A stretch of 64,000 bases of DNA from Qipengyuania pacifica (GCF_019857205.1 NZ_JAHWXO010000006.1:1-64000), one strand, 5' to 3'; positions 33,582 through 42,610 are shown, counted from the first letter of the stretch. Numbers and translations are program-made. Notes: a model not told the origin generated them from the sequence alone.

Positions 33582-34379
33582 CTATCGCGCTGCAGCGCCT
33601 CTGATTCCGTAATCGATCCTTATCCGCACCCATTCGCCCACCATGGGGCGACCGCCTTTTTGCGGTGGGCGGACCTTGAATTGCCATGCCGCCGCCTGGA
33701 CCGCGCGGCCGATGCCCGAGCCCTGAGGCGATTCGCCGACGATCACGCAATCTTCCACGCGGAAGTCGGGCGCGGTCCTGCAGTCTATCAGACCCCAGCC
33801 GGGGCCCTGGGCAGTAGAAAGATAACCGGCCAGTTCGTCGTCATACGGTCGCCTGTACCAGCGAGCGGCATATAGCGGTTCGCCATTGGGCCCGCTGCCG
33901 GCGATACGGGGGGTGTCCCCGGGAGCGGGAGTGTCTGGCGGCCCATAGGCCGGTGCCGGCGGACCCTGCGCCGGGGAAGCAGGCGGCGCCTGTCTCGGCG
34001 TCTCCTGGAGCGAGAAATCGTTCCGCAGGATCGGTCTGGGTGCTGGCGCTGGCTGCGAAACGGGCGGCTGCGGTGTCGTTTCGTCCTGGGGTGGCTGTTC
34101 AGCAGTGGGCTGTTGCGGCGATGGGTCCGGCGCGGCGGCAGAAGGTGCCGGGGATTCTTCAGGCTGGTCTGCCTCATCGGGGGCGGACGTGAAAGCAACC
34201 AGCGTGTCGCGAACCTGGCCTGCCTGTTCTTTCACCGATCCAAGTGAAAGCAGTATAAGAACCAACAGGGCTTCGAGCGCCAGTGCCAGCGCCAGCGCGG
34301 GCAACCGCTGGCGCAGTTCGGGACGTAGCTCGTCATAGCGTCGCCGTAGCGAATCGATCGGGGTGGTGCGTTCTGTCAC
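33582..34379 (-). CDS. TonB-like protein with Pro-rich linker
   Basis: The 265-residue protein has an N-terminal cytosolic stretch, one membrane helix (about 26-46: LALALALEALLVLILLSLG), a long Pro/Gln/Ala-rich linker (to about 160) and a C-terminal domain whose order (YDDELAGYL, GWGLIDCRT, DFRVEDC, GSGIGRAVQAAAWQFKVRP, GEWVRIRIDYG) parallels the TonB C-terminal domain. The two Cys could form a disulfide. A GTG at 34379 is the nearest plausible start, with no strong ribosome site, so the N-terminus is uncertain. There are no ExbB/ExbD genes beside it. Confidence 0.6.
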   Translation of the reverse strand: MTERTTPIDSLRRRYDELRPELRQRLPALALALALEALLVLILLSLGSVKEQAGQVRDTLVAFTSAPDEADQPEESPAPSAAAPDPSPQQPTAEQPPQDETTPQPPVSQPAPAPRPILRNDFSLQETPRQAPPASPAQGPPAPAYGPPDTPAPGDTPRIAGSGPNGEPLYAARWYRRPYDDELAGYLSTAQGPGWGLIDCRTAPDFRVEDCVIVGESPQGSGIGRAVQAAAWQFKVRPPQKGGRPMVGEWVRIRIDYGIRGAAAR

Positions 34380-34611
34380 GGATACTGCGGCGTTCTGACG
34401 TCTGTGCCTCTGGCCGGCGCAAGCCGACAATTCATGCCTACCCCACGTATTTCCGCATGGGCCAAACGATGCGCAGTTACAAGAAAAGCATAGGGGCGTG
34501 TGAATATCACCGCTCCGTGCCACCGTGACGTCATCGTTAAAACGATCTCAACAAGTCGCCGTCACAAAATGGCATTTCGCGAATCCAACCCTGCAGCGCG
34601 GACGGGCCATT

Positions 34612-34959
34612 GTGATCGAAATCGAAGTTCAGAATGAAACGCACCAGGACGTGCATCGTATCAAGGCGATGTGTGTGCCGCGCATTGGCGAAGGCATCCG
34701 ACTGAAAGAGCCGAACGGGCAATGGGCGTCCTACGACATTCTCGATGTCTGGTATCAACAGGCCGAATTCGGCGAAATATGGGTGCCGTACATTCATGTC
34801 CGCATGACCCCGGAAGAATTGAAGGCGATCGAAATGTCGCGGGCGAACCCGCTGGTCGATCGCGGTCAGCAGATGCCGATCGAGGATTTCCTCAAGAAAT
34901 TCGAAGGCGATTACGAACACGAAACGGTCAGGCTCAACCTCGACATGAGCGAAGATTGA
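34612..34959 (+). CDS. hypothetical protein (115 aa)
   Basis: The protein is acidic and soluble, starting (as GTG) VIEIEVQNETHQDVHRI, with CVPRIGEGIRLKEPNGQW and WVPYIHVRMTPEELKAIEMS. I do not recognise a domain. A longer in-frame GTG start at 34525 exists. The region of 34525-34611 looks weakly coding, so the GTG at 34612 is chosen. Confidence 0.5.
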   Translation: MIEIEVQNETHQDVHRIKAMCVPRIGEGIRLKEPNGQWASYDILDVWYQQAEFGEIWVPYIHVRMTPEELKAIEMSRANPLVDRGQQMPIEDFLKKFEGDYEHETVRLNLDMSED

Positions 34960-34981
34960 TCGCCACGCTTGCCCAGAGCCA

Positions 34982-36490
34982 TCAGGCTCTCGGCGCCTGT
35001 CTGCGATAACTGAGCGCCTCTGCAACATGGATCCGGCCGACTTCCTCTGCACCGGCGAGATCGGCGATCGTACGCGCCACGCGAAGCATGCGCGTATAGC
35101 TGCGTGCCGACAGGCGCATGGCTGTTGCCGCCTGCATAAGTAGTTGCCGCCCGGCCTCGTCAGGTGTGGCAAAACGTTCCAGCGCGTCCCCTTCGAGATC
35201 CGCATTGGTCCGGGCCTTCGTCGCATCGAACCGCGCTGTCTGCCGCTCTCGCGCCTGTGACACGCGTGCAGCAACTTGTGCGCTTCCCTCCGCCGGGGGC
35301 GGAAGGGCCAGGTCGGCGGCGCTGACCGGATCGACCTCCACATGCAGATCGATCCTGTCGAGCATGGGGCCGGAAACCTTGCTTTGATAATCGGCGGCAC
35401 ACCGCGGCGCTCGGCTACAGGCCAGTGCGGCATCGCCCAGATGGCCGCAGCGACATGGGTTCATAGCCGCGACGAGCTGGACGTTGGCGGGAAAGGACAC
35501 GTGCGCATTGGCGCGCGCAACATCGACCTTGCCAGTCTCGAGCGGCTGTCGCAGCGAATCGAGCACGGCACGCTGGAATTCCGGCAATTCATCGAGGAAC
35601 AGGACGCCGAGATGCGCGAGGCTGACCTCGCCTGGCTTGACCCGCAACCCTCCGCCAGTGAGCGCTGCCATGCTCGCCGAATGGTGCGGCGCACGAAACG
35701 GACGGGTGCGGCTGATACGCCCTTCTTCCAGCGTTCCGGCCACGGACTGCACCATGCTAACCTCCAGTGCTTCCGACGGCGAAAGCGGAGGGAGAATGCC
35801 GGGAAGGCAGCTGGCCAAAAGGCTCTTGCCCGCGCCGGGAGGCCCGATCATCAAGAGATTGTGTCCGCCTGCCGCAGCGATTTCCAGCGCGCGCTTTGCA
35901 GTTTCCTGCCCTTTGACCTGCTTGAGATCGCTACCGGCCGGTTCGCTTTCGACCACGCCCGGCTCCGGATCGGGCAGGCGCTGGGTTCCCTTCAGATGAT
36001 TGAGCAGGCTGGCGAGATCGGGGGCCGCGCACACCGGGACTTCGCTCGCCCAGCGTGCTTCCGACCCTTGAGCCCTGGGGCAGATAAGTCCGATTTCCTG
36101 CTCGCTCGCATGGATGGCCGCGAGCAGGACGCCCGGCGAGGGTACGATTCGCGCGTCGAGCGCCAGTTCCCCTACCGCGATCCAGTCGCCCAACTGTTCC
36201 GCATCCGTGACCCCCATCGCGGCAAGCAGGGCGAGTGCGATCGGAAGATCGTAATGCGATCCTTCCTTCGGCAGGTCGGCCGGGGACAGATTTATGGTGA
36301 TTCGCTTGGGCGGCAGGGCAAGCCCCATGCTCGACAGCGCGGCGCGAACGCGTTCCTTGCTTTCACCGACGGCCTTGTCCGCCAGCCCGACGATATTGAA
36401 CTTGGGCAAGCCCGGCGCGACGGAGCATTGCACCTCTACGCTGCGCGCTTCCAACCCTAGATAAGCGACCGTTTTTACTAGTGCGACCAG
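34982..36490 (-). CDS. yifB: YifB/ComM-type Mg-chelatase-like AAA+ ATPase
   Basis: The 502-residue protein has the N-terminal Lon-like fold (TVAYLGLEARSVEVQ...VGLADKAVGESKERVRAAL), a Walker A GPPGAGKSLLASCLP (about 213-227), Walker B LGVLFLDELPEF (about 296-307) and a C-terminal Mg_chelatase_C region. Relatives such as ComM help natural transformation by branch migration. The position where ATG/GTG is usual (before VALVKTVAYLG) is CTG at 36490-36488, preceded by GGGTGGGGG at 6 bases. The nearest in-frame ATG (36583) adds 31 unrelated residues. The start is therefore unusual. Confidence 0.9.
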   Translation of the reverse strand: MVALVKTVAYLGLEARSVEVQCSVAPGLPKFNIVGLADKAVGESKERVRAALSSMGLALPPKRITINLSPADLPKEGSHYDLPIALALLAAMGVTDAEQLGDWIAVGELALDARIVPSPGVLLAAIHASEQEIGLICPRAQGSEARWASEVPVCAAPDLASLLNHLKGTQRLPDPEPGVVESEPAGSDLKQVKGQETAKRALEIAAAGGHNLLMIGPPGAGKSLLASCLPGILPPLSPSEALEVSMVQSVAGTLEEGRISRTRPFRAPHHSASMAALTGGGLRVKPGEVSLAHLGVLFLDELPEFQRAVLDSLRQPLETGKVDVARANAHVSFPANVQLVAAMNPCRCGHLGDAALACSRAPRCAADYQSKVSGPMLDRIDLHVEVDPVSAADLALPPPAEGSAQVAARVSQARERQTARFDATKARTNADLEGDALERFATPDEAGRQLLMQAATAMRLSARSYTRMLRVARTIADLAGAEEVGRIHVAEALSYRRQAPRA

Positions 36491-36648
36491 AGTTAACCCC
36501 CACCCCGAATTCGCCCGTGTGATGACGGCAAGCCAGACGAATGTCGAGCGGAAAGCGGGTTCAGAACCACGGCGAAGAATCATGCCTAACAACACTTTAG
36601 GCATATGCATTGGCAAGCCGGAAACTTGCCCTGCTGCACGCATGCGAC

Positions 36649-37539
36649 ATGTTTCGCTTTGCTGCGCTCCTGCTGTCCGCCCTTGGCGCTCTGATCGCAT
36701 CGCCGATTTCCGCGCAATCGCTGGCGCTGGTCAATCTGCCAGTGGTGTATGTGTCGATGCCCTCCATCCAAAAGACACATCAGGGGCGGGCGATCACTTC
36801 GACCGGGGCAGCCCGACCGACGGTCCCGCAACATGCAGAAACCTTGCAGTTCGCTGCGATCCGCCCGCAAGCCTATGAGGCTGCGGCCTTACCCGCCTGG
36901 ACACCGCCCGCATTCGTCGACCGCCGTTTCCGCAGTTATCGCGACGGCATCGCACAATATGGGCCGTTCCTCGTACTCGATGACAGGCGGGTAGCCATGA
37001 TCGGTGAAACCGATGCTTCCACGCCTAGCCAGTTTCGCGCGATGTTGAGGGAGTTCCCCCGTCTGCGCCAGCTCGACATGGTCGAATGTCCGGGTACTCA
37101 GGACGATCGCGCAAATCTCAGGTTGGGGCGCATGATTCGCGCTGCGAGGCTCGTAACCCATGTTCCGGCCATCGGGTCGGTACGCTCGGGCGCGGTCGAG
37201 CTTTTCTTCGCCGGCGTTCAGCGGGACATCAGCCAGGGTGCCGAATTCGCAGTGCATAGCTGGATGGATCCCTATGGCCGCGAGGCGGGTGATTTCTCGA
37301 TCGATTCACCGGAAAACCGGCAGTATCTCGATTACTATCGCGAAATGGGCATGAGCAGCGATCAGGCGCGTGCCTTTTACGATTTTACCAATTCCGTACC
37401 GCATCACGGCGCCTTGTGGCTTGGTGCCGGCGACATGCGCCGCTGGACTGGACACCCGCAGCCTGCCACGGTGCGCGCGCAGTCAAAGCCGGTGCAACCG
37501 GCCCCGAATCTGGCCTATGCCGACGTTACTTTCTCTTGA
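36649..37539 (+). CDS. exported COG3904-like protein (ClpP/crotonase-like), tentative
   Basis: A signal peptide (MFRFAALLLSALGALIAS|PISA region, cleavage about residue 23) precedes about 270 residues. A segment similar to COG3904 predicted periplasmic proteins contains GSVRSGAVELFFAGVQRDI (about 178-196), HSWMDPYGREAGDFS (about 203-217) and YYREMGMSSDQARAFYDF (about 228-245). A Ser in VRSGAVEL could be a ClpP-like nucleophile, but that is inference. The ATG at 36649 gives the signal peptide; the TTG upstream does not. Confidence 0.55.
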   Translation: MFRFAALLLSALGALIASPISAQSLALVNLPVVYVSMPSIQKTHQGRAITSTGAARPTVPQHAETLQFAAIRPQAYEAAALPAWTPPAFVDRRFRSYRDGIAQYGPFLVLDDRRVAMIGETDASTPSQFRAMLREFPRLRQLDMVECPGTQDDRANLRLGRMIRAARLVTHVPAIGSVRSGAVELFFAGVQRDISQGAEFAVHSWMDPYGREAGDFSIDSPENRQYLDYYREMGMSSDQARAFYDFTNSVPHHGALWLGAGDMRRWTGHPQPATVRAQSKPVQPAPNLAYADVTFS

Positions 37540-37578
37540 CGACAAGGCGGGCTTCGCCTAATCGCGCGGCCCTGTAGG

Positions 37579-37605
37579 CGGTCGCTGGCAGCAGCGGCCC
37601 TTTTT
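37579..37605 (+). terminator. intrinsic terminator before rpmH
   Basis: GGTCGCTG (37580-37587) pairs with CAGCGGCC (37592-37599) with one wobble and a GCAG loop, followed by C and TTTTT (37601-37605). It separates the upstream exported-protein gene from the rpmH-rnpA block. Confidence 0.75.
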
Positions 37606-37662
37606 GTTGGCGCGATTCGTACGTGCCGAAACTGAACGAAATTCTTTTGTAAGGACGATCCG

Positions 37663-37797
37663 ATGAAGCGGACATTCCAGCCCTCGAACCTCGTGCGTGC
37701 ACGCCGCCACGGTTTCTTCGCTCGCAAGGCTACTCCGGGTGGCCGCAAGGTTCTCCGCGCTCGCCGCGCCCGCGGCCGCAAGAAGCTCTGCGCGTGA
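37663..37797 (+). CDS. rpmH: 50S ribosomal protein L34
   Basis: The 44-residue protein reads [20 protein letters not shown], then [24 protein letters not shown], an unmistakable L34 with the basic helix. AAGGA precedes the ATG. It starts the rpmH-rnpA-yidD-yidC-engB block conserved around bacterial replication/translation genes. Confidence 0.97.
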   Translation: MKRTFQPSNLVRARRHGFFARKATPGGRKVLRARRARGRKKLCA

Positions 37798-37884
37798 TAT
37801 GAGCCGCTGCGCCTCAGGCGTGGCGACAATCACCGAAATGCTGGCGGGCTCCCATTCGGGGGCCCGTTCGCGTATCTGGCTTCC

Positions 37885-38268
37885 ATGCATCCATCTCTTT
37901 CCGTGATCGGCAAGCGCAGCGACTTCCTCGCCGCGAATCGGGGGCTGCGCGTTGCGCGCCCGGGTTTCGTGCTGCTGGCCAATCCCAATGGCGGGAAGGG
38001 CAAGCGGTACGGCATAACGGTGACCAAGAAGATCGGTAACGCCGTGGTCCGCAACCGGATGAAGCGGCGCTTTCGCGAACTTCTGTGGGCGGCGCTGCCG
38101 GAAGGCGGGCTGCCCGACCATGACCACATCCTCATCGGCCGTGACGGCGGTGTGGAGCGTGATTTCGCTGCCTTGCGCACCGAACTGGCCGCGGCCCTGA
38201 CCCGCGCCGCGGAAGGCAAGGGCGACCGCCCGCGCCCGCCGCGTCATCGCCGGAGCCGCCGGGCATGA
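37885..38268 (+). CDS. rnpA: ribonuclease P protein component
   Basis: RnpA is the protein partner of RNase P RNA in tRNA 5' processing. The 127-residue product has [21 protein letters not shown], the RNR-type core [21 protein letters not shown] (about 52-71, quoted as core) and a basic tail. It starts 88 bases after rpmH, and its stop overlaps yidD (ATGA). Confidence 0.94.
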   Translation: MHPSLSVIGKRSDFLAANRGLRVARPGFVLLANPNGGKGKRYGITVTKKIGNAVVRNRMKRRFRELLWAALPEGGLPDHDHILIGRDGGVERDFAALRTELAAALTRAAEGKGDRPRPPRHRRSRRA

Positions 38269-38474
38269 AGTATCCGCTCATCTGGATTGCCCGCTTCTGG
38301 CAGTTGGGGCCCAGCCTCATTCTGCCTTCCACCTGCCGCTATCAGCCATCCTGCAGCCAGTACGCCATAGAGGCGTTGACGAAATACGGTGCGATCAAGG
38401 GTGGATGGTTGGCGACGAAGCGTATAATGCGCTGCCACCCTTGGGGCGGTCATGGCCACGACCCGGTGCCCTAG
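38265..38474 (+). CDS. yidD: membrane protein insertion efficiency factor YidD
   Basis: The 69-residue product has the YidD core [19 protein letters not shown] (about 24-42) with its conserved cysteines and ends in the short [13 protein letters not shown] motif. YidD assists YidC-dependent insertion at the inner membrane. Coupled to rnpA by ATGA and 68 bases ahead of yidC. Confidence 0.93.
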   Translation: MKYPLIWIARFWQLGPSLILPSTCRYQPSCSQYAIEALTKYGAIKGGWLATKRIMRCHPWGGHGHDPVP

Positions 38475-38542
38475 CACTGTCTTGACAGGCTAAGACACCG
38501 CCCCACATTCAGATTTTCGACCGGACATAGACGGGACCGACC

Positions 38543-40339
38543 TTGGACAACCATCGCAACGTGATCATCGCCATTGCGCTTTCCTTCCTGCTGCTGGTGG
38601 GCTGGACTTCGGCGATGGACTTTTTCTATCCGCAGCCCGAACAGGCGCTGGTTCAGGACAAGGCCGATACCCCGGCCGAACAGGCTGCCATTGCCGATGG
38701 GCAGGCGCCTGCTGCCACGCGCCACACGCGCACCGGCGGGCTCGTCGATCCGGCGCTGCAGGCTCAGGAAAAAGCCGACCTCAAGACGGCGCTGGCCAGC
38801 CCGCAACGTATCCGCATCGATGCACCGCGCGTGGCGGGCTCGATCAATCTGCGCGGCGGCGTGGTCGACGACGTGGTTCTCAAGGATCACATGGAAGGCA
38901 CAGGCGACGACAGCGAGCCGGTACGCCTGTTTTCGCCGAACGGGACGCCCGCCCAGCAATTCGCGCAGTTCGGTTATCTCATCAACGGCACGCGCATTGC
39001 CGACGATGCCGTCTGGCAGGCCGATGGCCGTATCCTCACCAGTGAAACGCCGGTGACGCTGACGCACGACCTGGGTGACGGCGTCAGCGCGTCGATCCGC
39101 TATTCGATCGACGACGAATACATGTTCACGGTCGAACAGAAAGTTACCAATACCGGGCCCAACCCGGCGGTCGTCCAGCCCTATGGCTACGTCAACCGGA
39201 CCAGCCGCACCGCGAGCGAGGATCTCTGGATCGCGCATTCCGGACCGATCGGCGTGTTCGCCGACGCGGCCGATTACGGCATCGATTACGACGATGTCGA
39301 CGAAGCGCAGACCATCACACCGGCCGGTCGGCCGAGCTGGTCGGGCTTCGCCGATATCTACTGGCTGTCGGCCCTGGTGCCGCAGACCGGCAGCGCGCCG
39401 ACCGCGACATTCCGGGCGCTCGGTAACGAAATCTACCGTGCCGACATGATCTACGATGCGGTGACGCTTCCCGCAGGCCAGGCGCTGACGACCACATCGC
39501 GGCTGTTTGCCGGGGCGAAGGAAAGCGTCGTGCTCGATCGTTACGAAGACGCTGGCCTGCAGAAATTCGGCCTCGCCATCGACTGGGGCTGGTTCCGCTG
39601 GTTCGAAAAGCCGATGCTGTGGCTGCTGCGTACGATCTACGAAGCCGTGGGCAATTTCGGCATCGCGATCATCGCGCTGACCTTCATCGTGCGCGGGCTC
39701 ATGTTCCCGATCGCGCAGAAGGGCTTCGCGAGCATGGCCGAGATGAAGGCCATCCAGCCGAAGATGAAAGCCATCCAGGAAAAGTACAAGGACGACAAAC
39801 AGAAGCAGCAGCAGGAGATCATGGCCCTGTACAAGCAGGAGAAGGTGAACCCTGTTGCCGGGTGCCTGCCCATGCTGTTGCAGATCCCGGTCTTCTTCGC
39901 GCTCTACAAGGTTCTGGTTCTCGGCATCGAGATGCGGCACCGCGAATTCCTCTGGATCAAGGATCTGGCCGCGCCCGATCCGGCAAACCTCGCCAATGCG
40001 CTCTCGCTCGTCGGCATTCAGGTGCCGCAGTTCCTGATGATCGTGTTCGGCATCGGCGTGCTGGCTGTCATGCTGGGCTTCACCATGTGGCTGACGTTCA
40101 AGCTCAATCCGAGTGCTATGGATCCGATGCAGCAGCAGATTTTCAACATCATGCCGTGGATCCTGATGTTCGTGATGGCACCCTTCGCAGCAGGGCTGCT
40201 GCTGTACTGGGTGACCTCGAACATCCTTACAGTGGCGCAGCAGAAGTACCTCTACTCACGGCATCCGCAGCTGCGCGCTGCCATAGACGAGGAAAAGGCA
40301 AAGAAGGCTGCCGAAGCCGAAGCGAAGGCCAGGGGATGA
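38543..40339 (+). CDS. yidC: membrane protein insertase YidC
   Basis: The 598-residue insertase has an N-terminal helix (about 6-24: IIAIALSFLLLVGW), a large periplasmic domain to about residue 360, then the core helices and cytosolic hairpin (KAIQPKMKAIQEKYKDDKQKQQQEIMALYK, about 403-432, with the PKM...KYKDDKQ feature), and a basic tail ending AEAKARG. The TTG start at 38543 gives MDNHRN, the family N-terminus, with GGGA upstream. engB overlaps its stop (ATGA). Confidence 0.96.
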   Translation: MDNHRNVIIAIALSFLLLVGWTSAMDFFYPQPEQALVQDKADTPAEQAAIADGQAPAATRHTRTGGLVDPALQAQEKADLKTALASPQRIRIDAPRVAGSINLRGGVVDDVVLKDHMEGTGDDSEPVRLFSPNGTPAQQFAQFGYLINGTRIADDAVWQADGRILTSETPVTLTHDLGDGVSASIRYSIDDEYMFTVEQKVTNTGPNPAVVQPYGYVNRTSRTASEDLWIAHSGPIGVFADAADYGIDYDDVDEAQTITPAGRPSWSGFADIYWLSALVPQTGSAPTATFRALGNEIYRADMIYDAVTLPAGQALTTTSRLFAGAKESVVLDRYEDAGLQKFGLAIDWGWFRWFEKPMLWLLRTIYEAVGNFGIAIIALTFIVRGLMFPIAQKGFASMAEMKAIQPKMKAIQEKYKDDKQKQQQEIMALYKQEKVNPVAGCLPMLLQIPVFFALYKVLVLGIEMRHREFLWIKDLAAPDPANLANALSLVGIQVPQFLMIVFGIGVLAVMLGFTMWLTFKLNPSAMDPMQQQIFNIMPWILMFVMAPFAAGLLLYWVTSNILTVAQQKYLYSRHPQLRAAIDEEKAKKAAEAEAKARG

Positions 40340-40989
40340 GCGACGAACAAGCTGCCGAACGGGCCGAGCTCGAACGGCGCGCGAACAAGCTGTTTTCGGG
40401 GCGGGTGGATTTTCTCCTCTCGGCCCCGCAGCTCAAGTTCCTGCCAGAACCGACCGTGCCGGAGATCGCCTTCTGCGGTCGTTCCAATGTAGGCAAGAGC
40501 TCGCTCCTCAACGCGCTGACGGGACGCAAGGCTATCGCACGCGCCTCCGTCACGCCCGGGCGGACACAGGAGCTGAACTTCTTCGAAGTCGGCGACCCGA
40601 CCGTTTTCCGCCTGGTGGACATGCCCGGCTATGGCTTTGCCAAGGCGCCGGTCAAAGTGGTCGAGAAGTGGAAGGCGTTGGTCCGCACCTATCTGCGCGG
40701 CCGGCCGGTACTCGCGCGCACGCTCGTGCTGGTCGACGGGCGCCATGGCCCCAAGGATGTCGACCGCGAAATGATGAAGATGCTCGACGAGGCGGCGGTG
40801 GGTTACCGCGTCGTGCTCACCAAGGCCGACAAGATGAAGGCGAGCGAACTCGCCAAGATCATCGAAGCCACGCAGGCCGAAGCGCGCAAGCATGTCGCTG
40901 CCTATCCCGACATCCATGTAACCAGCGCGGAAAAGGGCATGGGCATCGCCGAACTGCGCGCTGCCGTGCTGGGGGATGCGGGGGTCTAG
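40336..40989 (+). CDS. engB: ribosome biogenesis GTP-binding protein YihA/YsxC
   Basis: The 217-residue GTPase has G1 GRSNVGKSSLLNAL (about 51-64), the G2 Thr in ASVTPGRTQEL, G3 DMPGYGFAK (about 97-105), G4 TKADK (about 161-165) and G5 TSAEKGMG. YihA/EngB takes part in 50S maturation. Its ATG overlaps the yidC stop (ATGA), so the two are coupled. Confidence 0.95.
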   Translation: MSDEQAAERAELERRANKLFSGRVDFLLSAPQLKFLPEPTVPEIAFCGRSNVGKSSLLNALTGRKAIARASVTPGRTQELNFFEVGDPTVFRLVDMPGYGFAKAPVKVVEKWKALVRTYLRGRPVLARTLVLVDGRHGPKDVDREMMKMLDEAAVGYRVVLTKADKMKASELAKIIEATQAEARKHVAAYPDIHVTSAEKGMGIAELRAAVLGDAGV

Positions 40990-42184
40990 CAGACCGCGGA
41001 ACCGGCCCTTTGTTCGCGTCCGCGGATGGCCGGAAGCATTTGTTTCCGGACACACGAAAACATCCGGCGGCGAGCCCGGACTGTAATGCCTACAAAACAA
41101 GATCACGCGGCCGGGGCGAACCTTGCGCGAGACGCGCGGCGTAGCCCGGGAGCGGGATGGCGGTGGCCGGGGAGTATCGGCGCGGTTCGCGTGGCTGCCT
41201 GCCGGGCCTCGTGCGACGGGGCGGTAAAGCCGCATCGCACGGATATTCCATGCACTACCGGAGCCTTGAGGCGGGAGGGCATGAACACGAACCTGAACCC
41301 CGATTATACTCGAGTGCGACATGGGCAATCGGTGCGACGGGGAGGGTTCGCCTTACAAAGCGTGGAGCCCCTGCCGCTGTCCGCGCGGGCGAAAGGGCCC
41401 CGCAACCGCTATCGTACTGCCTGCCGCATCCGGTGAAGGAGGAGAGGTGTCCTTGCGATCCGGAAGAGGTCATCCGATCCCGATCTGGACGCCCGCGCCT
41501 TTCGCACCGGCCGCGTTACCCTTCCGGACACCGCCGTCGCGGGCCATGGGGGCAAGGAAGGGGGTGCACCAGCTTTCGCGCCCTCCCGATCCGGCGGGGT
41601 CTATGCCGAAAAGGTGCATGAAAGTCAAGTATTTAGCGCAGAAATAGGATTGTTCGAGAGGGGGTCCTACGACTTGTGGCGGGGACGGCTGCAGTCATTG
41701 GCGAGAGGGCGATGACGCGCCGGGCCGGGCTGGATTCCCGCCTGCGCGGGAATGACGTCGAGGGCGGACGGGTGTACTCTTCGCTCGAAAAGCCCCGGCC
41801 GTATCTGGTGGAGGCTCTCGATACCTACATGAAAAAATTATACTTCACTATCGCGTACAATACAGCGCCAACAGCCACACCCTGCATCGAGGCCCATACC
41901 AATTCGGGTGACGGCATTTTAAGTAACCTGGACATTAAACCCCCTCATTATGTCTGAAATTCCGATCAGGGTGCTCACCAATGCTATTGGGTAACAACCT
42001 GTCGGATTTTCACAGCCTGTTTTGATCAGTCCAATATAGCCCGTCAATTGCCGATCGAATGACATATTGCGCGGAACGCCACAGCGATGAAGAATGACCG
42101 GTAGGTGGCGTTGCGTTCGTCCGTTCTGGCCTAAGTTGTGGTGGGAAGCGGGCTGGTCGATGCTTCGCTCGGTAAACCTTGGGC
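40990..42184. other. gene-poor stretch without a convincing gene
   Basis: The first part (to about 41640) is GC-rich and open in several frames with Arg/Pro/Gly-rich translations that lack any domain pattern; it contains a bulged hairpin and repeats of GTGCGAC. From about 41640 base composition turns AT-richer, with a 20-bp palindrome at 41734-41753 and another inverted repeat AACGCCAC/GTGGCGTT (42075-42112). No tRNA or known ncRNA consensus was recognised. I see no gene here that I can support. Confidence 0.6.
41734..41753. repeat. ATTCCCGC-CTGC-GCGGGAAT palindrome (dRS3/REP-like)
   Basis: A perfect 20-bp dyad with an 8-bp arm and 4-bp centre. It fits the ATTCCC-N8-GGGAAT type known as dRS3 in Neisseria and seen as a short REP-like element in many proteobacteria. 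It is the only copy found in this window. Confidence 0.7.
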
Positions 42185-42610
42185 CTAATTGTCCACGAGC
42201 AATTTGATGAAGACCAAATTATATCTTCCAGATTTCTCTGCGGGAGCGATAGCGATGCTCATCAGCTCTTCTGGGCTTGCATGATTGACGCTCTTTAGAA
42301 CCATCTTTCCGTTAGTCATCTTACGGCTCTGGATCTCCCATTTCCTCTCAGTGAGTTGTTTTTCTTAGAACGTCACGATTTCCTCGAAGCTGGCGTCCGA
42401 TCGGATACTCAGGCTCATCCCGTTCATCATCGAAGCAACAACTTGTGCGCCGGGATAAAGGTCGAAGCCATAGCCGGGCCGGGCATCGGTAGCAGCTTCT
42501 CCGACACGGATGCTCTTCGCGAGGGTGTCGGTCATTGCGTCCTGCTCGGACTGCTCACTGCACGATGCGAGAAATAGGCCAATGCCTAGCAGGGCGTGTT
42601 TCCAAAGCAT
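42185..42610 (-). pseudogene. lipoprotein gene interrupted by in-frame TAA
   Basis: The first 81 codons encode a lipoprotein with a lipobox (FLASC, Cys17) and a segment GYGFDLYPGAQVVASMMNGM. A TAA (42367-42365) follows FEEIVTF. The same frame then continues open for 59 more codons with good coding character (EKQLTERKWEIQSRKMTNG, then GKMVLKSVNHASPEELMSI, ending KLLVDN and TAG at 42187-42185). Small lipoproteins with EEIxxFYxxQL at this point are common, so the TAA probably replaces a Tyr codon (TAC/TAT). Confidence 0.7.

Noticed and set aside
36583-36700. Long N-terminal extension of yifB from ATG 36583 or further upstream
   Set aside because: The extra residues do not resemble the family. 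CTG at 36490 lies exactly at the conserved start. Left as a finding since it cannot be settled from sequence.
41370-41440. Cobalamin-riboswitch-like words (GCCCCGCAAC... and CTGCCTGCCGC)
   Set aside because: The B12 box and GCCACTG element are missing and no cobalamin gene follows. The resemblance is only local.
41026-41647. Three overlapping open frames in the islet
   Set aside because: All are Arg/Pro/Gly-rich without any domain or periodicity, none has a good ribosome site, and three frames open at once points to composition rather than coding.
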